Source of the DNA: Pegea sp. RAD2-039
Lineage: Eukaryota > Chordata > Thaliacea > Salpida > Salpidae
NCBI GenBank assembly: GCA_034620365.1
Contig: JAQGEQ010000213.1
Location: 62,001 to 126,000 of the forward strand
Length of the DNA: 64,000 bases
Direction: 5' to 3'
Shown one piece after another: positions 1 through 12,400 of this stretch. Position numbers and translations under genes: made by a program. The notes below the pieces were generated by a model. That model saw only the letters and a list, made by a program, of their open reading frames with translations, searched no databases and was not told the DNA's origin. Positions within the stretch are counted from its first letter, which is position 1. Every line of letters begins with the position of its first letter.

Positions 1-1270
1 ATAACAGATCCTTTGGGATCCGTCCCTCATCTATTCGACGAACGTGTCCGAGCAAGCAAGGCCTTTGCTTATCATGTTGTATATTGTTGTCAGACCAGCC
101 CCCTTAAGACTTCCCTGTTTGAGACCTTTTCTCCCGCCTTAGACATAATTTGCGACGAAGACACCGGAAATGAAAGGTGCCTTCGATAAAGTCCAAGTTT
201 CGCTGACGTACAATAGCGTACTGCTGACAAAGACTCTGTAGATAGCCTTGGACAGTCCTAGACCCTGGAGGTGAGCCGTGCAAACGGGCCAGATGCTTTG
301 TCAATGAGGCTGTTGATCTCGCCTTCGATCGATGCTGTTGATGTTATTTTTGAGTCGAGATAGAAAGCCTCATCTTCACAGCCATCATTGCTGATTGGCT
401 GTAGATCGTTAACTCCGAGTTGAATGAGATCTTTTGTCTTTTTAAGGCTTATTTTCATCCCGAAGTCTTTGCGGGCTGCTGAGAGTCAGTCTATCAGCAT
501 CTGTAGGTCTTTTACTAAATTTGCAACAATTGCTGCGTCATCAGCAAAGGTGGCGGATGTAAACCTTTTTTTATCTTGTTCTTCGCCTTTAAAAGTGGTG
601 CATTAAAAAGACTTTCATCAGGTCTTGAATGAAGGTAAATTTCTTCGAGAAACTCGTGAAACGTTATTTTACTAATATTGGGGAAACATCCCAAAGAGCG
701 TTGGAGCATAGAACTATTTTACTTCATTTTTGATGGTGAGTGGTACAGAGCAGCTTCAGTCATAATAAACTATTGCTTCAGTGCTCGTCTGAAATAATTT
801 TATCATATTGAAGAGGTTTGGTGGGCAGCCAATCTTTAACAGAATCGAGAACAGACCCTCCCAACTGACGGGTTCAAAAGCTGCAGTAAGGTGGATGAAG
901 CGATATACAAAGATCTGTTTTGTTCTTTGCATTTTTCCTGTAATTGGGGCACAGAAAAGATTATGTCCATGGTCGAGCGTTTTGATCAGAAACTGCTTTG
1001 TGACACGAGAAATGTTCTTTCAGCTAGTATTTGTAGGCGAGGAAGTAGTAAACTAACGAATGCTTTGCCTACAACGTTAAGCAAAGATATTCCTCTGTAA
1101 TTGTTACAATCAGACCTGGCATCCTTGTTTTTGTACAACGTTATACTCTTTGTGTCGCGCATGTCTTTTGGAACATACTCTTCTTTCCATCATTTAATTA
1201 AAATATTGTGGAGAAAGGGGAAAAAGCAAGTTTTGCCCTGTTTCAGTAGGTGGTACACCATCGAGATAAG
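1..1270 (-). mobile_element. Decayed LINE (non-LTR retrotransposon) reverse transcriptase
   Basis: Read on the minus strand from about 1270 down to 1, translated pieces follow the order of an endonuclease/reverse-transcriptase ORF. Near 1130-1070 there is an LYKNKD..SDCNNYRGISLL block. Near 1000-900 come an RSTMDIIFS..QLQEKC block and an LYIAFI block. Near 830 there is an LLKIGCPP block. Near 460-260 there is an LDSKITSTASIEGEIN..DKASGPFARL block, and at 40-1 an LLGHVRRIDEGRIPKDLL block. Frames change several times and stops interrupt it, so it is dead. The wording of the blocks matches the common craniofacial-development-protein-2-like LINE family. The 3' end lies beyond the left edge. Confidence 0.85.
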
Positions 1271-2058
1271 AATAATGTAAAAACTAGGACAAAATTGTTT
1301 GAGCCAAAATTATAAAATTCTTGATCGTCTTCTTGCTAGTGTCTTAAATTGATTTTAAGAGAAAATGCTCTTCTAAAACTAAATCTTAATATGTTGATAA
1401 GTTTGAGAAAAAGTCTGATTTAGAAATTTTTTAGAGATTTATTAGAATAAAATTTATCATAATCCTCTCCCTTTTAAGAGTATTTGGTTAAAGAGATGAA
1501 GAAGCATCGAATGAAAGTTTCAAATAAATATCGTCTTTTGACGAAATGGTGATTGAAAATTACGAGTAATAGAAAAACTATTTTTTGGATAGCATAAAAA
1601 GTGTTTAATATTTAGTTATCTATTATTCAAATGTTTTTACACTACAAAAATAATAGAGTTTCAAAGAAATTGTTAATTATGTTTGCAATGAAGAAAATTG
1701 TTTCATATAAGCTAGCTTAAAATTAATAAAATTAATCTTTGAAAAACTCACTATACCCACGCGGTCAGAAACTAAATAAAGATTCGGTTACTAAATATTT
1801 GATGAGAAACTAGACACAAAAATTTTTTGAAACAAAAACTTTTTGGTTTATTTAGAAGACAAAACCAGAAAAAGAAATAGATGGCAACTTAAAGAGTTTG
1901 GTTAAATATTTACCTTCAATAAACGATTGTGAAACCATCGAAAAGTTTGAACCAACCAAAAACATCTAATTACAAAACTTTGGTGTCATTTGTGAGAAAC
2001 CAAACATCTGAAAGCAAAAATTGAAAATTTCCAAATGTTAAACTGTAAACAATAAAAG
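1271..2058. other. Intergenic, no gene seen
   Basis: AT-rich DNA between the LINE remnant and the carboxypeptidase promoter. No coding pattern, RNA gene or repeat structure was recognised. Confidence 0.5.
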
Positions 2059-2067
2059 TATAAAAAG
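2059..2067 (+). promoter_or_regulatory. Putative TATA box of the carboxypeptidase gene
   Basis: TATAAAAAG lies 47-55 bases upstream of the ATG at 2114. That leaves room for a transcription start near 2090 and a very short 5' leader. A TATA promoter would suit a highly expressed secreted enzyme. No experimental support. Confidence 0.45.
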
Positions 2068-2113
2068 TGGCTGCTGAAGTTTTCAATTCATCTTTCAGCA
2101 TTTGAATTTGACA

Positions 2114-4222
2114 ATGAAGTTTTTAGTATTTTTCACTCTTGTGGGCCTTGCTTTGGCAAAACGATTTGATGGGTGAGATGATCAACACTCACATATATCA
2201 AATATTTACAATGATTTGATGTTTATCGACATATTTTTTTCAGAGATCAAGTCTTAACTCTTTATCCTTCTACTGATGAACATTTGAACTTGATCAAATC
2301 CTTTTCTGATATCAAAGTAAGATTTTTTTAACTCTGCTTAAACTTAAAATCTAAGATATGACGTAATAGGCGGACTTCTGGAAGCCTGATAGTGCAGACT
2401 CTGTACAAGTCGGAACAGAAGTAGATATTCGTTTTGAGAAGTAAATTTCTCAACTTTTAACAATTCTTCATCTAAAATTTAATTTATTTCATTCAACTTT
2501 TAGAGAATACACTAGAAATGTGAAAAACCTTTGTGTCAAATCTGGTTTGGATTATAAAGTGAAAATCTTTGACGTACAAAGAACAATTGATGGTCAATTT
2601 GATGAAATTCGTACAAGAAATATGGAAGATTTTCCTTATACCAACTACCACACAACTGCTGAAGTATATCAACTATTTAGGAGTCTTTTTTGATTAAACC
2701 TTTTTCCTCGTCAGATTGAACAATGGGCAATAGATATTGCTGCAACTCATCAAGATATTATCAAATATTCTGTTCTTGGAAAGTCTTCAGAAGGACGTAA
2801 TATTAATGCTTTAACGATAGGAATCTCACATGATAATCCTCTTGTTGTAATTGATTGTGGTATTCATGGAAGAGAATGGATCTCACCAGCAACTTGTCTC
2901 TGTTACGTTGATCATGTCAGTATCATTAATCATTCAATTCATACTTTAAATAAAATTGATTGTAAACAATTTAAATATTTCAGTTGCTTCATGAGCTTCA
3001 ACATGACAATGTGGTTGCTAACTTGATGAGATCTTTGACTTTCGTTATAATCCCGGTTGCAAATCCTGATGGTTATGAATATACTTGGACAGATGTTAGT
3101 AAAGATATTTTTAAAGAGAGATCATGAGATTTTTACTCATTCAATTATTTAAAACAAGTCTATAAATGTCTTAGATTAGTCGGTAATTTTTGAGAAAATT
3201 TTCCTGTTAATTTTTAGGATCGTATGTGGAGAAAAACTCGTTCTAATTATGGAGATTCTTGTTCTGGAGTTGATGTAAACAGAAACTTTGATGCAAATTG
3301 GGCAGTCTCTGGCTCTTCATCTGATCCTTGTAGTGAAACTTATCATGGACCATCTGTTGCATCTGAACCAGCAACTCAAGCACTTGCTAACCTTATTACT
3401 TCTAATTCAGATCGTTTGAAAGTTTGTCAATTGTAAGAAATATATTTTTATAAATTGTTCAAACTATTTTTTATTAAGATGTATATCGGGCTTCAAAGTT
3501 ATGGACAAAAAATTGTATACCCATATATGTATGCAAATAAAGATGTAGCTAACAAAGATGAACATGTAAGTTTGTAGTTTATAAAATGGTTACAAATTTA
3601 ACCAAATACTTTAACTTCAGATTATCTATTTCATTGATATATTCATTTTCTTATAACACCATTAATCTTAAAATTATTTTTAAATGAAGAAATTTTTTGA
3701 TCAAATTTCAATAAAATATTTTTGCTTAAAATTTTAAACATTAGTCTTAATTTCATTACGAAATAAAATTAGAATTTTTAATCAAATATTCAAATCATTT
3801 TGAATAGAACAAAATATTTACTGATGCGGCTGCAGCAATTACAAGTGTTCATGGAAAAACCTATACTGGTGGAGCAGGCTATGAAGCAATGTGTAAGTTA
3901 GTGAAATAAAAGTTGACCCAAACATTATTTTAACAAATCCAAAAAAATCTTCATCAAATATTCGTCACAAATATTTTACAGATTTGGCATCTGGAACTTC
4001 TAGCGATTTTGCAATTGATTCTGGAGCTGATCTTTCTTTTGCAATTGAATTAAGAGATGAAGGACAATATGGATTCCTTTTACCTGAATCTCAAGTAAAT
4101 CTAAATCAATTCTTAAATATCTAAATAGCTTAAAATATTTTCTTATAAAATAGATTATGGAAACATGTGAAGAAATAAGTGCTGGACTCGACTCCATGTT
4201 GAATAACGCTCTTAATAATTAG
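2114..4222 (+). CDS. Secreted zinc carboxypeptidase, M14A (pro-carboxypeptidase A type)
   Basis: Exons 2114-2172, 2244-2316, 2370-2440, 2504-2663, 2715-2915, 2984-3094, 3218-3421, 3479-3565, 3808-3892, 3982-4094 and 4154-4222 give 410 aa, the usual length of a pre-pro-carboxypeptidase. A signal peptide (about residues 1-15, [15 protein letters not shown]) and an activation propeptide (to about 110) precede the peptidase domain. Zinc ligands His172 and Glu175 lie in [10 protein letters not shown]. The substrate-binding pair Asn246-Arg247 lies in [10 protein letters not shown]. The general base is Glu373 in FAIELRD. The third zinc ligand, normally His in an HSYSQ-like motif, is Gln299 in LQSYGQ. 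The residue matching bovine CPA Ile255 appears to be Ser, so neither a basic (CPB) nor an acidic preference is implied. Expected role: extracellular or gut trimming of C-terminal residues, if active. Confidence 0.9.
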
Positions 4223-4849
4223 ATGATAATTGGAAACTTCAAATTAATAGAAACAATTAAAACAAAACATTTTCTAAAGATGTTTTATTTTAAAGTTTGA
4301 TAAATAAGTTAAACTGTTGTTACTTGAATACAAATTAACAAAAACTGATCAAAATGTGTAATTTTTCTAAAAGTGTAAAGAAATAAGTAAGAATTTTCAT
4401 TTAATAGGATGGAGATAAGTATGATATCAGCTCTTATCTTTTGTAAATTTGTCATACTTACACCTAGAATTCTCTAAGTATTAATAATCATTAAAACTTG
4501 TGACTTAAAATTTAATATTAGTTATTAATCGCCTTAAATAATATTCTAGAATTCACGTTATCATAAGAAATTTGAAATAACATTTTATAATAAGTAGTTT
4601 TTGAGATTAGAAAACAAAATCGGGTTTTCCGTGTCGCTTTTTATCTTCTATCGAATCTTTGAAATAATTATTTCACAAAACTTTCTCATCTTCTCCACAA
4701 AATTTTACTTTCTAAATATCAACTAGGGTTTTTTCTTCAAAGATTCTCTATCAATCCTATTTCAACTCTTTCATATTAATTATGTTAAACTGTGAAACTT
4801 AAGAACAACTTACCAACAAATTACTTTTCAACAAGTGACTACGTTCCTC
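4223..4849. other. Intergenic, no gene seen
   Basis: 3' flank of the carboxypeptidase and AT-rich spacer. Nothing else recognised before the LINE remnant. Confidence 0.5.
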
Positions 4850-5890
4850 GGTAAATAACCTAACTACTAATATTATCTATACAGACATTTGCAAAGCTTT
4901 TGATTCAGTTTCACATTCCATAAAAACTCTCAGATAGCTTGTTATTAATCTTACATTTATTTATTGAATTAAACTATTTCTTAAAGATAGACAGCAACAA
5001 GTCATTATCAATAACTCATTTTAAAGTTTTCTTGGGGTCTTCAGTAGTATCATCCAAGACAGTTGGCACTCTTCTCTTCAATACTTATATCAATGAAATT
5101 ACTGTTCTTCATCACTATATGGTCCTATAAATTTAACGTTCTTTGCCAACTTTGCATCTTTTATTGTTAAATCAGTTACTCTTTAATCTTCTTTAAATTC
5201 TACTTATCTATGGCTTCAATCAAAACAACTCAAACTAGCTACCGACAAATGTTTGCACATATCAATAAATAAAATGTCAAACTCTAAACCAACATCATCT
5301 GAATTCTGTTTAGATAGCAATAAGATTTTGCAATGTCCTGTCATTAGAAACTTAGCCAGCTTTATCTTTTACGATTTAAAATGAACTCACCAACTAATTT
5401 ATTTGTTCAGAATAGAGCCAGCTTCATATCGAATTGTTAAATGTTTTAAGGCAACAAATATTTAAACACTGTTGAAACTTTTCACTAGATACATCCATCT
5501 CAAATTAGAGTTCAACTCCTCCGTGTGGAGTTTTCACCTTAAAAAATTATCATAAAGTTTGAATTCGGTCAAGGATCATTTACTAGGGCAAGCTTTCTTT
5601 AGATGTAGTAACCTCTCTAATAGTTTCTGTTAACAACGTATGTTAACAGTTTCTGTTATCTTAACTTCAATGAATTCTTTAAAGATCACAGTTTTTCAAA
5701 TGCCCTCAAAGGCTCGTCATCTAAAATTAACTCACTCAAAGCACTTTTACCAAACCTAGTGGAGAACACAGCTCTTTCAATAGTGCAAACACAATGTGGA
5801 ATTTTCTTTCTAACTTAATCACTACCTTAAAATCTACCACCTCTTATACAATTTTGTTTAAAAATATGATTTAAGTAATTTTCTGAACAA
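4850..5890 (+). mobile_element. Decayed LINE reverse transcriptase, C-terminal part
   Basis: Translated fragments follow the order of a Jockey/CR1-type reverse transcriptase. Near 4885 there is an ICKAFDSVSHS block. Near 5020-5100 comes an FKVFLGSSVVSSKTVGTLLF block (the PQGTVLGPLLF region), then an FA..F remnant. Near 5790 there is an NTMWNFLSNLITTLK block, which is the typical LINE C-terminus. Many stops and frame changes. It differs from the minus-strand LINE at 1-1270. Confidence 0.7.
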
Positions 5891-6568
5891 GTGAATAAAT
5901 ATTTCTGATTCACAATCTTTACTTTATTTATTTTACTCTACAGTATTTCTATTCTTTCATGTTAATTAAGTTAAACTTTGAAACTTAAGATATTTGTATG
6001 ATTTTTCCGCACATATTGTTTTATCTTTGTTTTCTATAAGAAATGTATATTTTGTTATCCGTAGCCATGAGTAAGTTAATGAAATAAATTATTGAGATAA
6101 ATAGTTTTTAATTAATTATAGCTTGCACTTGATAAATGAAAACTCTTATTTATAGCAGCATATTGCATAGGGCCTATTTAGTGTGTACTTTTAAGTAAAA
6201 GTATTTCGAGAAAAATAAATAGAACTGCAATATGTCTTTTCAGCAGTCTTTTTGTTTTGTAGTTAAGAATATTTCATTTAGTTTTAAACCATTTTTTAAA
6301 TAGTCCCTTTTGTACAACTACGTTTTGGTCATGTTTAAGCCAATATTTTATTTTAAGCATGATTTAAATCTACTAATCAAATTTGGGAAGCTTTGAGTAC
6401 TATTTTTTATTTAAAAACTATAATTGGTATCTAATTAATTAACTAATTTTAAGTTTATTTAATTGTTTAGTTGCATAAATATAACTTATAAAATGAAATA
6501 CTTTTTATTGATTTCTTTTTTTAATTATCAGATTTTTGAATCAAAAATATATTCTATTTTTAATCAAA
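5891..6568. other. Intergenic and 5' flank of PUS7
   Basis: AT-rich sequence. It must hold the promoter and 5' UTR of the downstream gene, but no motif stands out. Confidence 0.4.
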
Positions 6569-9185
6569 ATGCAGACTGAGGTTGATGTTGGAATCACAAA
6601 ATATTTAAGTAACTTTTCTGGATGTGGGGGTGTTATTAAATTAAAATATTCAGATTTTATTGTAAATGAAGTTGATGTTAAAGGGAAAAAAGTTGAATTT
6701 AATGTGGAGTTGATGAATAATGAGATCCAAAAAGTAAAAGATGGTGTGGCTTCAAGAAGAAAAGAAAAATTGGCTAAGAAAGTGAAATCTTTGGAAGCTA
6801 CTGTGAGTTCTAATAAAGATGTTTATAATTTTGCTAAATAATTTTATAGTTTGGTAATCAGTGAATATAAGAAATTGTTTGACTTTTTTTTATTTTGGAA
6901 TTAGTAATTTATGTTTTTATGACCTTTTATAATTAAAAACCATTTTAATTAGAAGTATGAAAATGATTTGAAAACTTTTTTGTAAGGATGAAAGTATCCA
7001 AGAAGAAGTTAAAACTCTTGTGGAATCCATTTCTAACTTCAATTGTGAATATATCAATGAGGAAAAATTAAAATTGTTGGCACAACTTTCTGTTAGCAGC
7101 AAAAATAACGAAGAAGTTGATATTTCAGTAAATTTATTTGTTATATCATGTTATTAATAAGTTGGTATGGTTATAAAATTCTAGTTGAATGTTATGCGAG
7201 TGTTTGTGGAATATTTTTATAATTATTAAAAAAAATAAAATCTTTTCAGGCTAATAGCTTGACTAAAATTCAGAGAACCTCTATTCATCAGTTTATTAGA
7301 AATCATTTTGGAAATCTTGAAAGTAGAACAAAAGAAAAAGATGATGATTGCCAAATTATAGTTTCAAGAGAGAACAAGAAATCGAATAGTAGGTTTATAT
7401 TAGTAGTTTCTTAGAAGTTTATAAGTTTTATATTTGCAGATGGAAAGAGACGATGGAACCAATCTAAAAGTGTCATCAATAAGTTTGTTTTATACAAAGA
7501 AAATATGACAACAGCAGAAGCTATTAGTTTCATTTGTCGAAAGTTGAAAGTACCAAATCGATCTTTTGGCTTTGCTGGTATGAAAGATAAACGTGGAATA
7601 ACTGTTCAGGTCTCCTCTTCTTTCAATGAAGTTTTTTTCTAAGTATTTTTTTTTCAGGAAGTTACAACTACGTTGACCTCCGAACGTTTGTTACATTTCA
7701 ACAGCTTTGCAAGATTTGTGAAGATTGGTAATTTCAGTGAAACGGATTCCAGATTACAACTAGGAGATTTACAAGGAAACGTTTTTCAGATTATTCTCAG
7801 GTTTCAGATATTAGTCCTAAAGATTTTGTAATCACCTTAATCTTGTCACAGGGATGTTCAAATCAAAGATAACTGCTTGCTGTTCTGTGAACATTGGAAA
7901 AAAAAAGGTTTCATCAATTATTTCGGTTTACAAAGGTTTGGTTCTCGGCTGACACCTACGTATGAAGTTGGGAAAGCCTTATTCAAGTCTAATTGGTCAA
8001 AAGCTGTTGACTTGATTCTGGAAAGTGTCACATCAAGTAGGTTTCCAGAACATCTTCTTCCAGTCTCTGATCTTTTGTATCACAGAATTAAGTAAAGTTG
8101 ATTGCGAAAAATTGAAAAACTGGCAAAATGAAAATTTAAAGGAAATTTTGGCAACTTTACCCCATTCGTCAGGTTTAGAGAGTCAATTATTAAAAAGTAT
8201 TATTAAATATGGTGAGTAGTCCGGTAGTTATGATAAAGATAAGTTACAAATTGTTATGTTCAGGTAAAAACCAACTTTCACAAGCAATCTCATCTATTGG
8301 TAGGAACACTCGTTCCATGTATTTGCATAGCTATCAAAGCTTTGTTTGGAATCGTTTAGTGAGCAAACGAATTGAACAGTTTGGATTTGATGTTGTTCCT
8401 GGTGACCTAGTTCAACTCCAAGAGTATTTGATTAATTTGTTAAATTTAAAAAATGTTTGATAATTGTGTTTTTAGTTCATCAAATGAATTTGAAAGTAAG
8501 AAACTCAAAATGGAAGATGAAGTAAAAAGTGAAAACTATTTTTATTTGTGTTTTATCTTTTTGAAATTTTCAGGTTGCTTTTTCAAATATGAAAAATTGT
8601 TCAGTTAAATTAATTACAAATAAAGATGAAGCAAAGAAATATGAAATCTCAGACGTTGTACTTCCTCTTCCCGGCTGTGAGATGATTTACCCAAAATACG
8701 ACGATTTTTGCTGGTATGAAAAACTTGTTGAAGAAGATAAGATGAAAATGAATTGTTTTGATCAGAAAGTTTTGTAAGTTTATTCCTAGCCTATCTACAT
8801 CTCAATTGTATTTATATAAATCTAAATTGTGTAGAGATTGTTATCTGAATGGAGGTTATCGAAAAATTATCAGTTATCCGAAGAATTTGGAATATGAAGT
8901 CATCAAGCACAATGAGTTTGATGAGCAATTGAATTTGAGTGATTTAGAAATCGCAGAAAACAAACAACTGTCATTGAACAGTGAAGGTGGTGATGAAAAC
9001 ACAAATCGAATTTGACGATAAATTTGTTCGTTTCAGGTGGCAAGTTCACATCACTTCGTCTGTCCTTTCAGTTACCATCTTCATCATATGCTACTGTAGC
9101 TTTGAGAGAGATTACTAAAACTGATTTGAGTCCTTCAAATCAGAAACTGTTAACTGAAGGTTATCAAGTTGAAACAGAAAAATAA
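6569..9185 (+). CDS. PUS7: TruD/PUS7-family tRNA/mRNA pseudouridine synthase
   Basis: Exons 6569-6802, 6987-7127, 7250-7388, 7440-7609, 7658-7800, 7852-8036, 8086-8211, 8264-8423, 8476-8521, 8574-8773, 8835-8989 (or 8986) and 9037-9185 give about 615 aa, close to animal PUS7 (about 660). The family isomerises uridine to pseudouridine in tRNA and mRNA, mainly in the nucleus. Seen here are the N-terminal VGITKYLS..SGCGGVIK..YSDFIVNEVD block and the catalytic motif FGFAGMKDKRGITVQ with the presumed catalytic Asp221. GFINYFGLQRFGS, RNTRSMYLHSYQSFVWN, LPLPGCEMIYP and a C-terminal YATVALREI block follow. The start is the ATG at 6569, because translation from there begins directly with the conserved N-terminus. 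AATAAA (9180-9186) overlaps the stop. It converges on the DNAAF9 gene 218 bp away. Confidence 0.93.
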
Positions 9186-9250
9186 AATTTATTTTTATTT
9201 GTCGAAATGTTTTTCACAGTAATTAACTCAACTAAAACTACTAGGAGATA

Positions 9251-9386
9251 TATGAAAAGTGCGAATTATATGAAAAGTGCGAATTATATGAAAAGTGCGA
9301 ATTATATGAAAAGTGCGAATTATATGAAAAGTGCGAAATATATGAAAAGTGCGAATTATATGAAAAGTGCGAATTATATGAAAATT
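9251..9386. repeat. 18-bp minisatellite between convergent genes
   Basis: Seven units of TATGAAAAGTGCGAATTA plus a partial eighth. One unit carries a T-to-A change (AAATA). The array fills most of the 218-bp gap between the stop codons of PUS7 (9185) and the minus-strand DNAAF9 gene (9404), so it probably lies in the 3' UTR of one or both mRNAs. The unit length is a multiple of three, so it reads as an MKSANY repeat, but it has no coding context. Confidence 0.95.
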
Positions 9387-9403
9387 AAAGAGAGTCGAGA
9401 GTT

Positions 9404-12400
9404 TTAGGCTAATTTTGAGAAGTCGCCGGCTGATAACTTCTGGTTGTATTCATCAACTTTTCGATTTTCTTCAATTAAATACTCCTCAACAAATCTATCA
9501 AATTTCAATCTTTATATTTCAAGTATCTCAGTAGAAGTATTTACTTATCAAAATAAGGGTGTCTCTTGGTTTTGATATCATCCAGTAAGTTGCAGTATTG
9601 AGTTCCGGAGAAGAAGTATCCCTCCGGCAAAGGATCAAGTTGATGAAGTTTCTGCGGATGACAGAATTGAAATTGAGATTTGAACTTGTGTCTAATCAAC
9701 CTGAATCTTTTGTAATTCACAAGATGTGAGAGTTGACAGTGTTTTATGAGATTTTTGGCTCTTTTTTTGACGACCACATTTCTTAATCCATTCAACCAAC
9801 AACTTTTCATTTAAATTAAATCCGTAAAATACAAGTTGGTTTTGTGGTTTAATGACTTCAGCTGGTCTATAAACATAAAAAGTCATCAAATTGGAAGTTT
9901 TTTGACAACTAGATCACTAACTTTTCTTGGGAAGATTTCTTTAGAGGTGGAGTTGGTGATAAAATCGATTTTTTTTCGATGATTTTATAGAAAGGCTCAG
10001 AAGACGATAGTACAGAAGAAGAAATTTCTTTTTCAACATTTTCACCTTTAAACGAATCATTTGAAAAAAATCTTTGTGATGAAGATCAACTAACCGATAA
10101 ATTGAGTTGTTCCTTCTACAAACAAAACATCTAAATGAAGCATTTTGTTGATTGCTCTTAGACGAGTCTCAAAAACTCCTCTAAAAATTGGATCAGCAAA
10201 ACTGATGCAGATTCTTTCAATTTGATTTAAACGATCCCTAGAATCAAATTGATCCGAATCAGGGAGTAACCTGAAAAGTAGCATGTTAAAAAGATCAGAA
10301 TATTTGATGAAGAGACTTACAGATGAGGAAAATGTAGAATTTGATTTCTCCTAGTTTTCTCAAAAGTTTTCTCGTTCAACAATAACTCGAAGTCAGAAGA
10401 GCGGAACAACTTTCCATTTTCAGCAATAATAAAAGCAACATTTGAGTTAACAAGTCGAAAAAGTTTCTGAATTTCTTCCAAATTCTTACTAGCCTACAAA
10501 ATTACAACCTTGAAAAGCTAATAACCACTTTCACTTTTCTACCTGTTGATGACAGCTTGTAAATACAATGCAGTTGCAAAACTGACTTTGAGACAATATC
10601 TGAGGCAACAACAAACCAACAGATTTCACATAACACGACATCTGATCTATACATGTTGCTACGCAACCGAGAGACATATGGTTACGTGTGACGTCATCAC
10701 GATGAGATAAGACACATGAAATGATGTGAGAGAGTTCAAAACACCTGAAATGAAATAGTTCACCATTTGCAAGTCAATCTACATCAACCTACTGAGTAGA
10801 ACTAATTATTATTCGCAGTTTTCTATTTGCTGTAACTCCAGGTCGAGCAGATTTGCGTTTAGCGACGACATTTTGCAATTGTTCCTGTTCATCGTTTGTT
10901 AATTTGATTAATTACAAGTAAAGGCAACTCACTTGTAAATTGTCATCATCCAATTGGTTTGGATTGTTGTTTTTTGCAACACATTTGATGATAACCCATC
11001 TTAAACGTTCCTTGTTGATAGTGATAAGAGAGGAACAGACTTCCGTAACATTTGATGCTGGCAATCCATCTACAATTGTGATAATCACCTGAATTGACAA
11101 CTTTCTTGTAACAGTTTTCATGATATGTTTTAAAGACCTCATCTTTGCATTCTGAGTCTCCTTCTGAACTCTTCAAAACTTGGAGGTAGTCACGTGACAG
11201 CTTGTGACCAGTAAAAGTTGAGGAAATTTCAAAATGGTTTCTAAAAACTGAGAAAAGGGTTTGAGACGGTAAAATGCTGTTAACATCCAACTGACCTTTG
11301 AACTCTGGTTGAATTGGATTAGTTACATATGAAAGTGTTTTGTTATAATTGAAAGTTGTTTTATCATCAAACCAAAGATAGTGTTGAAAATTAGGATGAG
11401 GACTTTTTAATTGCCACTTTTGTATGTGAGATGCTGCTTCATAAGGAAGTACCAACAGCTGGTGGACAGATTCTGCAGTTTCTATTTTCAAGTCATCTGG
11501 AAGCTGATTTAAACGTGGAAGAACCTAAGGACAGAAATTGTTAAACTAAACTTCATTTTCATTTAACTCACCTTTGATTTAAATGAAATGAAATCTTCAG
11601 ATGAAAAAATCAAACCGAAACAGAAGTTAGAAGAAGAAGTAAACAAGAGTGGATGAAATAAATCCTTTACAAACACTTGTAGTATACTTGGTTGAGTAGA
11701 AGAAACTATTTGAATCTTTTCAATCTGTTTTATATTGATCATAAGACTTCTAGAATTTCTAAAATCAATTTTGACATTTAGATTTGATGAAAAATCGAAG
11801 TTTAAAACGACATCTGAAAAAATTTGTAAAAAAAAAGTTGAATTGAAGATTTTGTGAAATCTGAAACTAACTCAAATTATTTGAATCAAGAAGTTTTGAA
11901 GAAGAACAGAGATATACATCCGGATACACAACATCCGAGTTTAGAAAATTCTCTTCCACATTTCCATCAGATATCTTGAAATTTTAACAATAAATGTTTG
12001 CTGAATTAAAATGAGAATATCTTACAGTAAACTCAACAAATTTGTCGATAGTTGCTGTCAAACAAATAGAAGAAACGTCATCGTCTGTTTGATCATCTAT
12101 TTCGATGCGAGAATCAATAAAAGTATCTGAATAACCGACAGAACCTAACAGCAATTTCTCATCATCAACTGATGATATATCATTTATATTCACACAGACA
12201 TATTTCATTTTCACAAATTTTTTTGCATCATCACTGTAAAAAAACAATCTTCAAACAAATTTGATAATAAATAAACAAATTTTAAAATTATAAATAAATA
12301 TCTATTTGTTTTCAAAGCTTAAATAAAACCAACCTCTGCTTTGTATCAACAAGACCTATTAAAACTGAAATTTTTGAATTTTTTAAACCAATTTTTTCCT

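Noticed and set aside
9251..9386. CRISPR-like direct repeats (also 35901-36430)
   Set aside because: Units are contiguous with no unique spacers and sit in a eukaryotic genome; they are minisatellites.
11070..11088. A 19-nt intron in DNAAF9 (GTGATTATCACAATTGTAG)
   Set aside because: Too short to splice. The phase closes properly with the 49-nt intron 11137-11089 instead, giving the VIITIVDGLPASNV continuation.
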